Assembly (NCBI GenBank): GCA_965242915.1
Contig: CBDETN010000028.1
Span: 124,001 to 188,000, forward strand
Length of the DNA: 64,000 bases
Reading direction: 5' to 3'
Origin: CAJXII01 sp965242915
GTDB taxonomy: Bacteria > Campylobacterota > Campylobacteria > Campylobacterales > Arcobacteraceae
Position 1 is the first letter of the stretch. Every line of letters begins with the position of its first letter. Shown here piece after piece: positions 17,461 to 25,570 of the stretch. The translations under genes were made by a program, and so were the position numbers. The notes below the pieces were generated by a model that searched no databases, was not told the DNA's origin, and saw only the letters and a program-made list of their open reading frames with translations.

Positions 17461-18147
17461 TTACTTCTTTAATGAATGAATCAAAATACCAGCAGCAACT
17501 GATACATTTAAACTATCAAAATCATTACTCATAGCAATTGAAACTTTTTGGTCAAGTTTTTTTATTGTTTTATTTGATAGGCCTTTTCCTTCACTACCTA
17601 AAAATAAAGCAATATTCTTATAATCATCTTTTTGAAATTTACCAACTTCAATCCCATCCATACTTGCCCCTACTAAAGTAAAACCTATTTGTTTAAGTTC
17701 ATTCATTACATCTGCATTATTATGAATTAAAGCTACAGGCATATCAAGCATAGCACCGCTGCTGGTTCTTACAATTGCCGCTGTATTTAAGTTCTTTAAT
17801 CCACAAACTATAATCGCACCAACACCTAAAGCATAAGCAGTTCGCACAATCGCACCAATATTTCCAATATCTGTAAGTCCATCCAAAACTAAAATAAAGT
17901 CTTTTTTCTTAATATCATTTAATGTTGAATATTCAAATTCTTCAATATCAAGTAAAAAACCTTGATGGTTCCCACCGCGTGCAAGTGCTTGCGCTTTCAT
18001 ATTATCAGGTCGTACTATTTTTCTATCAAGTTTCGTGAACTTGTTAAAAAGCTGCTTATCTATCTCTTTTGTTAAAAATATTTCATTAATAATTTCAGGG
18101 TGTGTATCTAAAATATGAAATACTATTTGTTTACCATATACTATCAT
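17461..18147 (-). CDS. rlmB: 23S rRNA 2'-O-methyltransferase, RlmB/TrmH family
   Basis: The 228-aa SPOUT enzyme has an N-terminal L30e-like substrate-binding part and the three knot motifs: LDGLTDIGNIGAIVRTA near residue 90, IALFLGSEGKGLS near 185 and NVSVAAGILIHSL at the end. RlmB methylates G2251 in the 23S rRNA peptidyl-transferase loop. Specificity within the TrmH family is inferred from length and domain order. It lies 36 bp after rsmI on the same strand. Confidence 0.85.
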   Translation of the reverse strand: MIVYGKQIVFHILDTHPEIINEIFLTKEIDKQLFNKFTKLDRKIVRPDNMKAQALARGGNHQGFLLDIEEFEYSTLNDIKKKDFILVLDGLTDIGNIGAIVRTAYALGVGAIIVCGLKNLNTAAIVRTSSGAMLDMPVALIHNNADVMNELKQIGFTLVGASMDGIEVGKFQKDDYKNIALFLGSEGKGLSNKTIKKLDQKVSIAMSNDFDSLNVSVAAGILIHSLKK

Positions 18148-18182
18148 ATCGCGATTTTATCTAAATATAAGTTATAAAGTGT

Positions 18183-19004
18183 TTAGGCGGTTAATGTGTT
18201 ATAGATATCTTTTATAGATTGTCCGGTTAGTTTTGAGATAAGTTTTGCTTTTTGTTTTGGAGGAAGCTCTAATTCTTGAATATCTTTAAGGGTAATTTGT
18301 TCACCTTTTTGTGAAACTGTACTGTTAATAATAACGACCCATTCCCCTTTTATAGTTGTTTTTTTAAGTTGATTATATATATCTGCAGCAGTTCCTTTAA
18401 AACTTTGTTGATACATTTTTGTAAGTTCTTTAACTACAAAGATCTCTCTTGCCGCATCAATCTCTTCGATTTGTGCAAGAAGTTTTAAAAGTCGATGAGG
18501 TGATTCGTAAAGTATGGTTATAAATTGACTCTCACAAATGCTTTGAAGCTGATTTTGTCTATTTTTACCTTTATGCGGTAAAAATCCAAAGAAAGTAAAT
18601 TCTTTTTTCTCAAATCCACTCATTGTATACGCAGTTAAAATTGCGTTTGCCCCAGGAAGTACATCATATTTTATATCATTTTCAATACAAAAGTTTACTA
18701 AAACAGCGCCTGGATCACTAATGCAAGGCATACCTGCATCACTTACATATGCTACATTTTTTGATAATAAGAATTCTTTATTTTCATCAGTTAAAAATGC
18801 TTTTTCATTATGAGAATGAACACTTTTAAATTCTTTATTGTTAATATCAATTTGAATATGGAGTTTTTGAGAGATAAGTTGGATAAGTCTTTTTGTAACT
18901 CTTGTGTCTTCACACAAGATAAGTTCCGCTTCCTTTAAAACTTCCAGACTTCTTAAAGATAAGTCGCCTAAATTTCCTATTGGAGTCGGAACGAATGTAA
19001 GCAT
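18183..19004 (-). CDS. rsmI: 16S rRNA (cytidine1402-2'-O)-methyltransferase
   Basis: This 273-aa tetrapyrrole methylase-fold enzyme starts LTFVPTPIGNLGDLSLRSLEVL. It has the CEDTRVTKRL and VAYVSDAGMPCISDPG segments and FFGFLPHKGKNRQ near residue 137. RsmI 2'-O-methylates C1402 in the ribosomal decoding centre. It is preceded by rpmE at 10 bp, a translation-related cluster rpmE-rsmI-rlmB. Confidence 0.95.
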   Translation of the reverse strand: MLTFVPTPIGNLGDLSLRSLEVLKEAELILCEDTRVTKRLIQLISQKLHIQIDINNKEFKSVHSHNEKAFLTDENKEFLLSKNVAYVSDAGMPCISDPGAVLVNFCIENDIKYDVLPGANAILTAYTMSGFEKKEFTFFGFLPHKGKNRQNQLQSICESQFITILYESPHRLLKLLAQIEEIDAAREIFVVKELTKMYQQSFKGTAADIYNQLKKTTIKGEWVVIINSTVSQKGEQITLKDIQELELPPKQKAKLISKLTGQSIKDIYNTLTA

Positions 19005-19014
19005 GATAAAATGC

Positions 19015-19218
19015 TTACTTTTGCATACCGTATTTAGCTTTGAATTTCTCTATTCTACCAGCAGCATCAACAATTTTTTGTTCACCTGTGAAGAATGGAT
19101 GACAAGCATTACAAATATCTAGCTTCATAGTCTCGACATTTGATTTTGTTTCAAATGAGTTACCACAAGCACATGTAACTGTACAAGCTTTATAATCTGG
19201 ATGTATATCTTTTTTCAT
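19015..19218 (-). CDS. rpmE: 50S ribosomal protein L31
   Basis: The 67-aa protein begins MKKDIHPDYKACTVTCACGNSF and has the zinc-binding (C+) form: cysteines in CAC and CNACHPFFTG. It contains the KIVDAAGRIEKFKAKYG tail. It heads the leftward rpmE-rsmI-rlmB run. The 176-bp gap to its right, up to the split ORF at 19395, carries its promoter region. Confidence 0.96.
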   Translation of the reverse strand: MKKDIHPDYKACTVTCACGNSFETKSNVETMKLDICNACHPFFTGEQKIVDAAGRIEKFKAKYGMQK

Positions 19219-19394
19219 CTTTGATTCCTTTATCTTTTTTATTATTAAAGAAAGGTCAAGTCTAGATGTTGCCCTTCAATAGTTTAGTTTTTGGGTTGTG
19301 ATTATACAAATGTATTACTTAATATTCAATTAATTAAAATTTAACCTATATAGTAGTAAAATAAATAATCTTAAATTTATCGGTGGTACTTATA

Positions 19395-19436
19395 ATGAAA
19401 GAAATAATAACTTTACAAAGTTTAGTTGAGGAAGAA
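19395..19436 (+). pseudogene. 5' fragment of a small chromosomal ORF split by the cassette array
   Basis: ATG at 19395 opens MKEIITLQSLVEE, then the sequence runs into an attC remnant and the IS110 element. The continuation EIELGKALHNPYLNAG... lies 15.9 kb away at 35293-35511. Joining the two at the shared GAA gives one 84-codon protein. A GGTGG-like ribosome site precedes the ATG. Confidence 0.65.
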
Positions 19437-19472
19437 GTTTCCACCTTTAAAATCCCTTAAAAATATAGAAAA

Positions 19473-20507
19473 TTAAGCCACAATTTCCACCTCTTCTTTT
19501 TCTATATATTCAAGATATTTAAGAGGATTATATATCTCATTATTTTTATAAAGTGAATGCGCCAATAAAATTATTTTTCTCATTACTGCTATTTGTGCTA
19601 AGCTTTTACATTTGCCTCTACTTAGTAATTTATCATAAAAGTATTTCATCTCATCATTATAGATAATTGCTGACATAGTTGGCATAAATAGTATTCCTCT
19701 TACTAATGGTAAACCTTGTTTAGATATTTTAGCTTTATGATTTACTGATGTTCCTGATTCTTTTTTAATTGGATCTAGTCCAGTTAAAGCTGTAATATGT
19801 TGTCTTGATGCATTTGGGTATCTTAGAAAAAGATATAATAGAATAATACCACTTTTTTCACCAACACCATCTATTGAAACTATATTATCATATGATTTTT
19901 TTAATGATTTATCATCTTTTATAATTTTTAATATTTTAGATATTAGAGTATCTTGTTCTTTTTTTAAATTCTTAATTTTTCTTTGTACCTTATTTAATAC
20001 ATAATTATCTTCAAGGTTATATGTTGCTGCTTCAAGATAGTTAGATAGTCTATTTTCTTCTTTTACTAATGATTGATAGTATTTCATCAAAGATCTTATT
20101 TGATGGGCTTTAGTATCTCTAAAAGGTACTTTAATATCATTAGGTTCAGCTAATATATACATACGAGATAACATTCTAGCATCTACTTTATCTGTTTTAC
20201 TTCTATTTTTAATAGTTTTAGCAAATGATGAACTTTGATATGCTCCAACTTTAAAACATTTGATTTTTTGTTTTTCACAATAGCTTTCTAGCATAGTAGA
20301 ATAACTACCTGTTGATTCATATACAAATATTATTTCATCAATATCTTTTTTTATTTTTCCATATAGTTTTTTTAATTTACTATATAACTTTTTTAATCCA
20401 TCAGGACTATTTTCTAACTCTAAATCCATTTTATTCAATGGTATATAAATTTGCAATGTTGACTTCGCAACATCAATTCCGATATAATTATCCACGAGAA
20501 CCTCCAT
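19473..20507 (-). CDS. IS110-family DEDD transposase, copy 1
   Basis: The 344-aa recombinase has an N-terminal RuvC-like DEDD domain (YIGIDVAKSTLQIYIP, VYESTGSY, and NRSKTDKVDARMLSRMY near residue 113). The Tnp_20 domain carries the candidate nucleophilic serine in KKESGTSVNHKAKISKQG. Start ATG follows AATGGAGG-like sequence. It is identical to copy 2 over roughly the first 190 residues, then differs at many positions, including the last 20. In known family members the protein works with a bridge RNA from the upstream region. Confidence 0.93.
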   Translation of the reverse strand: MEVLVDNYIGIDVAKSTLQIYIPLNKMDLELENSPDGLKKLYSKLKKLYGKIKKDIDEIIFVYESTGSYSTMLESYCEKQKIKCFKVGAYQSSSFAKTIKNRSKTDKVDARMLSRMYILAEPNDIKVPFRDTKAHQIRSLMKYYQSLVKEENRLSNYLEAATYNLEDNYVLNKVQRKIKNLKKEQDTLISKILKIIKDDKSLKKSYDNIVSIDGVGEKSGIILLYLFLRYPNASRQHITALTGLDPIKKESGTSVNHKAKISKQGLPLVRGILFMPTMSAIIYNDEMKYFYDKLLSRGKCKSLAQIAVMRKIILLAHSLYKNNEIYNPLKYLEYIEKEEVEIVA

Positions 20508-20514
20508 TAAGTGA

Positions 20515-20705
20515 AGAGTTCGGTAGCATAGGCTTTCGCCTATGTGATATATACACTAAACCTACTTTTTCTTGTAAATGCAGTCTGATATTTTCTACCG
20601 ACTCTGTTTCCACTCAAGTTTTTTAGTTTAGTTATTTATCTTCTTCCCAGACTCATTTTTGTACAATGTACAATAACGGTTTCAACAAGGATGTACAATA
20701 TACCT
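20515..20705 (-). ncRNA. Predicted bridge RNA of IS110 copy 1
   Basis: On the transposase strand the 253-bp leader holds four segments in bridge-RNA order. CCTTGTT (20684-20690) resembles the attC arm right of the element (AACAAG/AACGAGG on +). GGGAAGAAG (20640-20648) matches the GGAAGAA flank on the left. GTGGAAAC (20606-20613) is identical to the element's left tip at 19437-19444. ATGCTAC (20523-20529) matches 6 of 7 bases of ATGATAC at the other tip. GGCGAAAGCC forms a hairpin near 20530. RNA ends are guessed. Confidence 0.6.
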
Positions 20706-20760
20706 AACCTTACTCTTGTAGTTTTTATTATACTACTTCTTGGGTGGTTTGGCATGATAC

Positions 20761-20874
20761 AAAAACAAGTGTAAACTGCCGAAGAACCAAGCTTTTAAGT
20801 GTCGATTAGATAAACTTTAAAAATTTAATTTTCAAGTCGTTTCGCCCACTTGTTTTTCAACTCAGCCGTTATAT
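20761..20874 (+). other. attC site 1 (5' part lost or displaced by IS110)
   Basis: L'' AAAAACAAGTG (20761-20771) pairs perfectly with L' CACTTGTTTTT (20847-20857) around an imperfect palindromic core, and R' GTTATAT lies at 20868-20874. Upstream of the element only GGAAGAA of the site remains; the R'' core is replaced by the split chromosomal ORF. The sequence is nearly the same as attC site 4. Confidence 0.8.
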
Positions 20875-20891
20875 ATAAGGATAAAATTAAA

Positions 20892-21743
20892 TTGACATAC
20901 ATAGTTCCAAACTTTTTTATAGAAAACAATAATAGTAATCTTATTAAAATTGATAATCTATTTTGTTTAAATTATATCACTAAACAAAAAAGTGATTTTA
21001 TTTCAGTTAGAACAACAATGCATTGTATGATTATATTATTAGATGGCTCTAAAGTAATACATTTAAAAGATACAGATATTAATGTAAATTCAAATGAAAT
21101 TTGTTTTTTAACTCAAAATAATTATTTTATGAGTGAAAGAATAACTACAGATTTAAACTATAAATCACTTATTATTTATTTTGATGATAAATTCATTTTT
21201 GATTTAATACAAAAATATAAAATAAAAATTAATTCAACAAATTAAAAAAACATTATAAAATTAGATTATTCACAAGATATATTATTGAAAAGCAATATAT
21301 CTTTATTTCAAGAATATATAATTAAAAAATTAGATAATAATCTTTTAAAACTTAAAATTGAAGAAATAATTTTACATTCTCTAAGAATAAATAAAAGCTT
21401 ATTTTCATCATTTATACAATCTATAACATCAACAAGTCAAGATAGAATAAAATTTATTTTAGAGTCAAATATAGATTTAATTCAAACACTTAATGATATG
21501 TGTAGTATAACAAGATTAACACAAAATCAACTAAGACGTTATATTAAAAAAGAATATAATCTTACTCCAAAAATTTGGATTTATACAAAAAGACTAGAAA
21601 AAGCAACGTTAATGTTAAAAAATACAAATAAAACAATAACTGATATATCCACAGAATGTGGATATTCAACAGTTTCATGGTTTATTTCTCAATTTAAAAA
21701 ACAATATAATCAAACTCCTAAAGAATTCCGATATAAAATATAA
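20892..21743 (+). pseudogene. AraC-family regulator with an in-frame stop codon
   Basis: Two open stretches in the same frame (to 21245, and from 21246) are separated only by TAA at 21243-21245. Together they make an AraC-type protein of about 283 codons. The N-terminal ligand/dimer part is followed by a C-terminal double HTH: IDLIQTLNDMCSITRLTQNQLRRYIKKEY, ITDISTECGYSTVSWFISQFKKQ and TPKEFRY. I start it at TTG 20892, preceded by AAGGA; the frame is open slightly further upstream in the attC. The gene begins 18 bases after R', as expected for a cassette. Loss of function is likely unless the stop is read through. Confidence 0.75.
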
Positions 21744-21809
21744 CTTTTCTTGTACTTTTTATTTTTTATTTTTTGTAATATGTTAATAACTTAACAAAAA
21801 GGAGAAAAT

Positions 21810-22256
21810 ATGAAATTTACATTAAAGAATGTAATCGTATTAAGTTGTATTGTTTTATTTAGCAATACTTTGTTTGCAAAAGGTTTAACATTAAAGAGTG
21901 GAGATATGATAGGACAAATATCTATGAATCAAGTTTTTAATGGATTTGGATGTACTGGAAAAAATATTTCACCACAACTTGAATGGAATAATGTACCAAA
22001 TGGGACAAAAAGCTTTGCTATAACTATTTATGACCCAGATGCACCAACAGGTAGTGGATGGTGGCATTGGGTAGTTTCTGACATATCAAAAGATACAAAT
22101 CAAATTTTATCAAATGCTAGTGTATTAAATATATTACCAAAAGGTACTATTCAAAGTAAAACAGATTTTGGAAAAAATGAATTTGGTGGTGCTTGTCTAC
22201 AAATATCACTCAACAAAGACACCGTATCACAAACACTTGGACACTTACAAATTTGA
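21810..22256 (+). pseudogene. Secreted PEBP/YbhB-like protein, truncated by IS21
   Basis: A signal peptide (FTLKNVIVLSCIVLFSNTLFA) is followed by a phosphatidylethanolamine-binding-protein domain: CTGKNISPQLEWNNVP, the DPDAPTGSGWWHWVVSDI ligand motif and DFGKNEFGGAC. The match ends at GGAC (about 22197), where PEBP proteins continue with a PP-G-D/K-H-Y motif. The last 19 codons are IS21 sequence. RBS AAGGAGA precedes the ATG. It lies 66 bp after the AraC gene with no attC between, so both probably shared one cassette. PEBP proteins have diverse, often unclear roles. Confidence 0.8.
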
Positions 22257-22296
22257 AATATTCTCTAACAACATTTTAGCATAAAGTGTCCAAGTG

Positions 22297-23037
22297 TTAA
22301 TTTATTTTTGACATAATTTTTCTCATTGATGTACCTTTTAGTTCAACTCTATGTGAAGAATGTACAATCCTATCTAATATTGCATCAGCAACAGTATCAT
22401 TATTTAAATAATCATACCACTGTGATACAGGAAGTTGAGAGGTGAGAATTATTGATGATAAGTCAACTCTACTTTCTATAATTTCTAATAAATTTGTAGC
22501 ATCATCAGCTGATAATGGATTTATTCCAAAGTCATCTAAAATAAGAATACTATATTTGCTAAGTTTTCGTAAGAAATTTGTATATGTTCCATCTGCTCTT
22601 GCGATTGATATATCTTCAAGTATTGTAGGAACTCTAATATAATAAGCTTTAAATCCATCCATGATAGAACGATTAGCTAGTGCTTGTGCGAGATAAGATT
22701 TACCAGTTCCTGTTTTACCTGTAATGATAATATTTTGATAATTTCTTATAAAGTCCATATTTGCTAATCCTAAAATTTGTTCTTTATTTAAACCTCTTGT
22801 TTGCTTATAAACTAAATCTTCTAAAGTTGCTTGCTTATCTTTTATTTTTGATATATTAAAATTAAGTTTAATCCTTCTGTTGTGCTGATGTATCTCTTGG
22901 GCTTCAAGTAGGTTGTAGAGTTTCTCATTAAATGATAATTTATCATAATTTCTATCTTCAATTTGTCGTAAGTATGCTGTTTTAAAGCCTTCTAATTTTA
23001 ATTCACTCATTTTATTTGTTACTGTTTCTTGGTTCAT
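22297..23037 (-). CDS. istB: IS21 helper ATPase IstB
   Basis: The 246-aa AAA+ ATPase has Walker A ITGKTGTGKSYLAQAL near residue 107, Walker B SILILDDFG near 165 and the IstB segment SRVDLSSIILTSQLPVSQWYDYL. It assists IstA in transposition and target immunity. It lies 15 bp downstream of istA. Complete by length. Confidence 0.95.
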   Translation of the reverse strand: MNQETVTNKMSELKLEGFKTAYLRQIEDRNYDKLSFNEKLYNLLEAQEIHQHNRRIKLNFNISKIKDKQATLEDLVYKQTRGLNKEQILGLANMDFIRNYQNIIITGKTGTGKSYLAQALANRSIMDGFKAYYIRVPTILEDISIARADGTYTNFLRKLSKYSILILDDFGINPLSADDATNLLEIIESRVDLSSIILTSQLPVSQWYDYLNNDTVADAILDRIVHSSHRVELKGTSMRKIMSKIN

Positions 23038-23052
23038 TTTTTTCTATCCTTT

Positions 23053-24399
23053 TTATTTATATTCTGTATTACCACGAATATTACTGTGGTTATTTTGTGC
23101 TATATTTATAATATTATTAGCAGGCTTTTTATAATAAAGCTTTTTTGATAATATTGATTTTATAGATGCAACTGTAGTGGCATTAATACTCATTGCATAT
23201 CCTAAAGCTAAATCAACTTCATATTTTTCATATTGTTTTGCCAATGAAAGAATGGCATTTAGTTTTCTGTATGCATATGATGGAAATTGCTCTTGTTCTA
23301 ATTTCATCTTTGTAAACTCTACAGTTTGAACCCCTATACTTTTTGCCCAGTTTAAATATCTTCCAGGATTAAACTTCGCATCTTGATATTGATGATTTTC
23401 AGGTTGGTGCTCTTTAATAGTTGAATATTCACTATCATAATATCTTGGATGTGTGGCAATTAGCTTTGATTTATGATAAATCTCAACTGTAGATGTTGAG
23501 TATCTATTTAATCGTTTCATCACTTTTGCATTGTATATATCAAGCAATGGAGATATAGCATCATTAAGTTCTTCAACATCAAAGAATTTTCTATGCCGAA
23601 GAACGGCTAATATCCATCTTTGAATTGCTTGAACTCCTTGTTCTGCTTTTGCTTTATCTTTTGGTTTATATGGTCTTGCTGGTTCAATTACACACCCATA
23701 ATGATTTGCCATTGCTTTATAACTTTCATTTAAAACAATCCCATCTTTATTATTTGAAATAACTGCACTTTTTAGGTTATCTGGTACTAATATTTTAGGT
23801 ACTCCTCCAAAGAAGTTAAAAGCTTTTGTGTGCGACTTTATAAAGTATTCTTGCTTTTGACTAGGTGTTGCATCTACATATGTATAACCTGATGCTCCTA
23901 ATACTGCTACAAATATTTGAGCTTTTGAAATAACTCCTGTTTTACTATTATAAATAGGAACAGTAACACCACTATAATCTACAAATAATTTTTCACCATT
24001 TAAGTGTATTTGTCTCATTGATGGGTTTAATTTCTTTTTATATTTATGATAATAAGTTTTAAATTGAGTGTATCCATAACCATCAGGATTCTGCTCTTTA
24101 TACTCTTGCCATAACAATAGATATGTAACACCTTTTTTACGAATTTCTTTATCAATATATTCAACATCAGGTTTAGGTCTTAAAGATTGCCTGTGTAATA
24201 TAGTTTGTTCAGGGAAAAGCATTTTATACATAATATCTTCATCATGCAATAAAAAATCTTCCAGTTTATCTGGTAATATCTCAAATCTTCTACAATATTC
24301 AGCTGCAGCAGATCTAGATACACCAAGACTCTTTGCTATTCTCCTATATGAGAAATCCATTTGATACTTTAATTTTAGTATCTTTTTAATCTGTTTCAT
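23053..24399 (-). CDS. istA: IS21 transposase IstA
   Basis: This 448-aa DDE transposase has an N-terminal HTH (YRRIAKSLGVSRSAAAEYCRRF). The RNase H-like catalytic core has D in LFVDYSGVTVPI near residue 136, D in PKILVPDNLKSAV and E in KAKAEQGVQ. I chose ATG 24397-24399 (MKQIKKIL), which has GAGGAG at good spacing, instead of the frame start five codons upstream. Apparently intact. Confidence 0.93.
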   Translation of the reverse strand: MKQIKKILKLKYQMDFSYRRIAKSLGVSRSAAAEYCRRFEILPDKLEDFLLHDEDIMYKMLFPEQTILHRQSLRPKPDVEYIDKEIRKKGVTYLLLWQEYKEQNPDGYGYTQFKTYYHKYKKKLNPSMRQIHLNGEKLFVDYSGVTVPIYNSKTGVISKAQIFVAVLGASGYTYVDATPSQKQEYFIKSHTKAFNFFGGVPKILVPDNLKSAVISNNKDGIVLNESYKAMANHYGCVIEPARPYKPKDKAKAEQGVQAIQRWILAVLRHRKFFDVEELNDAISPLLDIYNAKVMKRLNRYSTSTVEIYHKSKLIATHPRYYDSEYSTIKEHQPENHQYQDAKFNPGRYLNWAKSIGVQTVEFTKMKLEQEQFPSYAYRKLNAILSLAKQYEKYEVDLALGYAMSINATTVASIKSILSKKLYYKKPANNIINIAQNNHSNIRGNTEYK

Positions 24400-24628
24400 T
24401 AAAACTCTCCTCATTGATACACTCCTAATATTTTTAGAAGTGTAGTTTAATATGGAGAATATCTCAAACTTAAATTAGTTTTAATCCAGCAAATAAACTT
24501 AATTTAAACTTTCCTATCACTTTTTTATTAAAAGTGTCCAGATAAAAAGTGATACGGTGTCTTTTTGTTAACCGCTAGGGTGTCTTTTTAGAAAGTGATA
24601 TGGTGTCTTTTTGGGAGTGATTTTTGCA

Positions 24629-24698
24629 GTTAATGTTACAAAATGAAATGGTTGCTTAGAATTTATAGTTCTTAGTATGATATAGGGTTGACAGATCA
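24629..24698 (+). mobile_element. IS3-family end fragment
   Basis: These 70 bp equal the reverse complement of 57195-57264. They encode the last residues of an IS3 OrfB (LMLQNEMVA, stop at about 24657-24659), followed by the terminus ending GGGTTGACAGATCA. The rest of the element is missing, replaced on the left by IS21. Confidence 0.75.
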
Positions 24699-24786
24699 TC
24701 AATTGATGTATTGGATAGTCATATAGAAAGATTAAAAAATAATTACTGAACAAGTGTAATTTAAGGGAATCACACTTAGATTTTGA

Positions 24787-24792
24787 TACAAT
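24787..24792 (+). promoter_or_regulatory. Predicted -10 box of the toxin-antitoxin operon
   Basis: TACAAT (in GATACAAT) lies 30 bp before the antitoxin ATG. The same GATACAAT motif precedes ctpA and the PocR kinase gene in this window. Confidence 0.45.
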
Positions 24793-24821
24793 AATATATA
24801 AATAAATTATTGGAGTTCATT

Positions 24822-25067
24822 ATGCAAACAATGGCAGTGCAAATTAAAGATAACTATGTACAAAACTTTATGAGTTATGTTAATAATCATAGTGAAGATA
24901 TCACTATTTCAAAAGATAAAAATTTAGAACTTGACCCATACTTTTATGAAAGACAAAAAGAATTACATCAAATCAAAGATGATATTGATAACGGTAAAAT
25001 TAAAATGATAGAAAATGACGACTTCTGGAGTGATATAGATAATTTTGTAGAAACTCTACAAAAATGA
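24822..25067 (+). CDS. RelB/ParD-like antitoxin
   Basis: About 81 aa, starting MQTMAVQIKDNYVQNFM (ATG 24822, SD GGAG at 24812), with an acidic, Lys-rich C-terminal half typical of toxin-binding tails (ENDDFWSDIDNFVETL). The N-terminal part resembles a ribbon-helix-helix DNA-binding segment. Its stop overlaps the toxin start (ATGA), the classical antitoxin-first layout. Function is inferred mainly from context and the recognisable toxin. Confidence 0.8.
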   Translation: MQTMAVQIKDNYVQNFMSYVNNHSEDITISKDKNLELDPYFYERQKELHQIKDDIDNGKIKMIENDDFWSDIDNFVETLQK

Positions 25068-25345
25068 GAATAATAAATAATCCAGATTTTTCAAAAGTAT
25101 TAAAAAATATACTTCAATATATAGCAAATGATAAGCCGTCAGCTAGTATCAAATTCAAAAAAGAATTAAAAGAAAATATCAAAAATATTATAGATAATCC
25201 ATATATGTATCCACCATCAAATTATTTTGATGATAAAGATGTAAGAGATATGACATATAAAAAATATACTATTATTTATCAAGTAAATTTAGATAAAAAT
25301 ACAATTGAAATAATGAAGATATTTAATAGAAATAAACCGTCATAG
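25064..25345 (+). CDS. RelE/ParE-family toxin
   Basis: This 93-aa protein has the RelE/ParE fold pattern: an N-terminal FSKVLKNILQYIANDKPSASIKF helix pair, NIIDNPYMYPPS, and C-terminal strands DMTYKKYTIIYQV and IEIMKIFNRNKPS. Such proteins inhibit translation (RelE) or gyrase (ParE); which one cannot be told. It overlaps the antitoxin by 4 bp. Toxin-antitoxin pairs are a common cargo that stabilises sedentary integron arrays. Confidence 0.85.
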   Translation: MRIINNPDFSKVLKNILQYIANDKPSASIKFKKELKENIKNIIDNPYMYPPSNYFDDKDVRDMTYKKYTIIYQVNLDKNTIEIMKIFNRNKPS

Positions 25346-25353
25346 TAAGACAG

Positions 25354-25486
25354 ATACAACAAATCAGAGGAGACTAACAAGGTTAAACTGCGAAAATATT
25401 AAGCTTTTATTATGTCAAGTTAGATACATTAAAGACCGAATATTCACGAAGTTATACCACCTTGTAGCTCACTTTAGGCGTTATCC
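25354..25486 (+). other. attC site 2
   Basis: This site is uninterrupted: R'' ATACAAC (25354-25360), L'' ACAAGGT (25377-25383), L' ACCTTGT (25459-25465) and R' GTTATCC (25480-25486), 133 bp in all. It closes the toxin-antitoxin cassette and opens the AraC-GyrI cassette. Confidence 0.85.
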
Positions 25487-25570
25487 AAAGAAATAAAATA
25501 GCAATCTCGGAGTAGTTTTAATTTTAAAATCACTATACAATTAGATATAAAAGAATTGAAAAGAGCCAAA

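Larger units (their letters stand above)
19437..20760 (-). mobile_element. IS110-group insertion sequence, copy 1
   Basis: This element is defined by comparison with copy 2 (30883-32206). Both are 1324 bp from GTTTCCACC to GGCATGATAC and lie in the same orientation. Left and right flanks are GGAAGAA and an AACAAGTG-type attC arm in this copy, and GGAAGAA and AACGAGGC in copy 2. There are no terminal inverted repeats or obvious target duplication, as usual for IS110. Only 36 bp follow the transposase, while 253 bp precede it, the IS110-group (not IS1111-group) layout. Confidence 0.9.
22198..24628 (-). mobile_element. IS21-family insertion sequence
   Basis: About 2.43 kb with istA and istB. 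The ends are imperfect inverted repeats: TACAAATATCACTC at 22198, and TGCAAAAATCACTC read inward from 24628. Internal copies of GACACCGTATCAC at the left (22219) and GTGATACGGTGTC at the right (about 24549) give the multiple terminal repeats usual in IS21. An AACACTTGGACACTT / AAGTGTCCAAGTGTT hairpin lies just inside the left end. The element separates the PEBP gene from an IS3 remnant, so its two flanks are not an uninterrupted target. Confidence 0.85.

Noticed and set aside
19081..19100. TTCACCTGTGAA palindrome in rpmE considered as a fourth parS
   Set aside because: It lacks the CACGTG-type centre and the flanking GTT/AAC of parS.
19421..19436. GTTGAGG at the left border as an integrase secondary site
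   Set aside because: Integration there would place a cassette's TTRRRY directly after the G, but an attC remnant follows and the right border lacks the reciprocal core.
20312..20626. 104-codon open frame antisense to the IS110 transposase start and leader (repeated at 31758-32072)
   Set aside because: It is identical in both copies only because the DNA is identical. It has no ribosome site or recognisable domain and overlaps the transposase on the other strand.
22219..22310. Inverted repeat near the IS21 left end considered as an attC site
   Set aside because: It lacks R'/R'' cores and L arms; the repeats match the other end of the IS21 element.
24568..24753. 61-codon open frame on the minus strand
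   Set aside because: It spans the IS21 end and the IS3 remnant, whose coding frame is on the plus strand; a chance frame across a junction.
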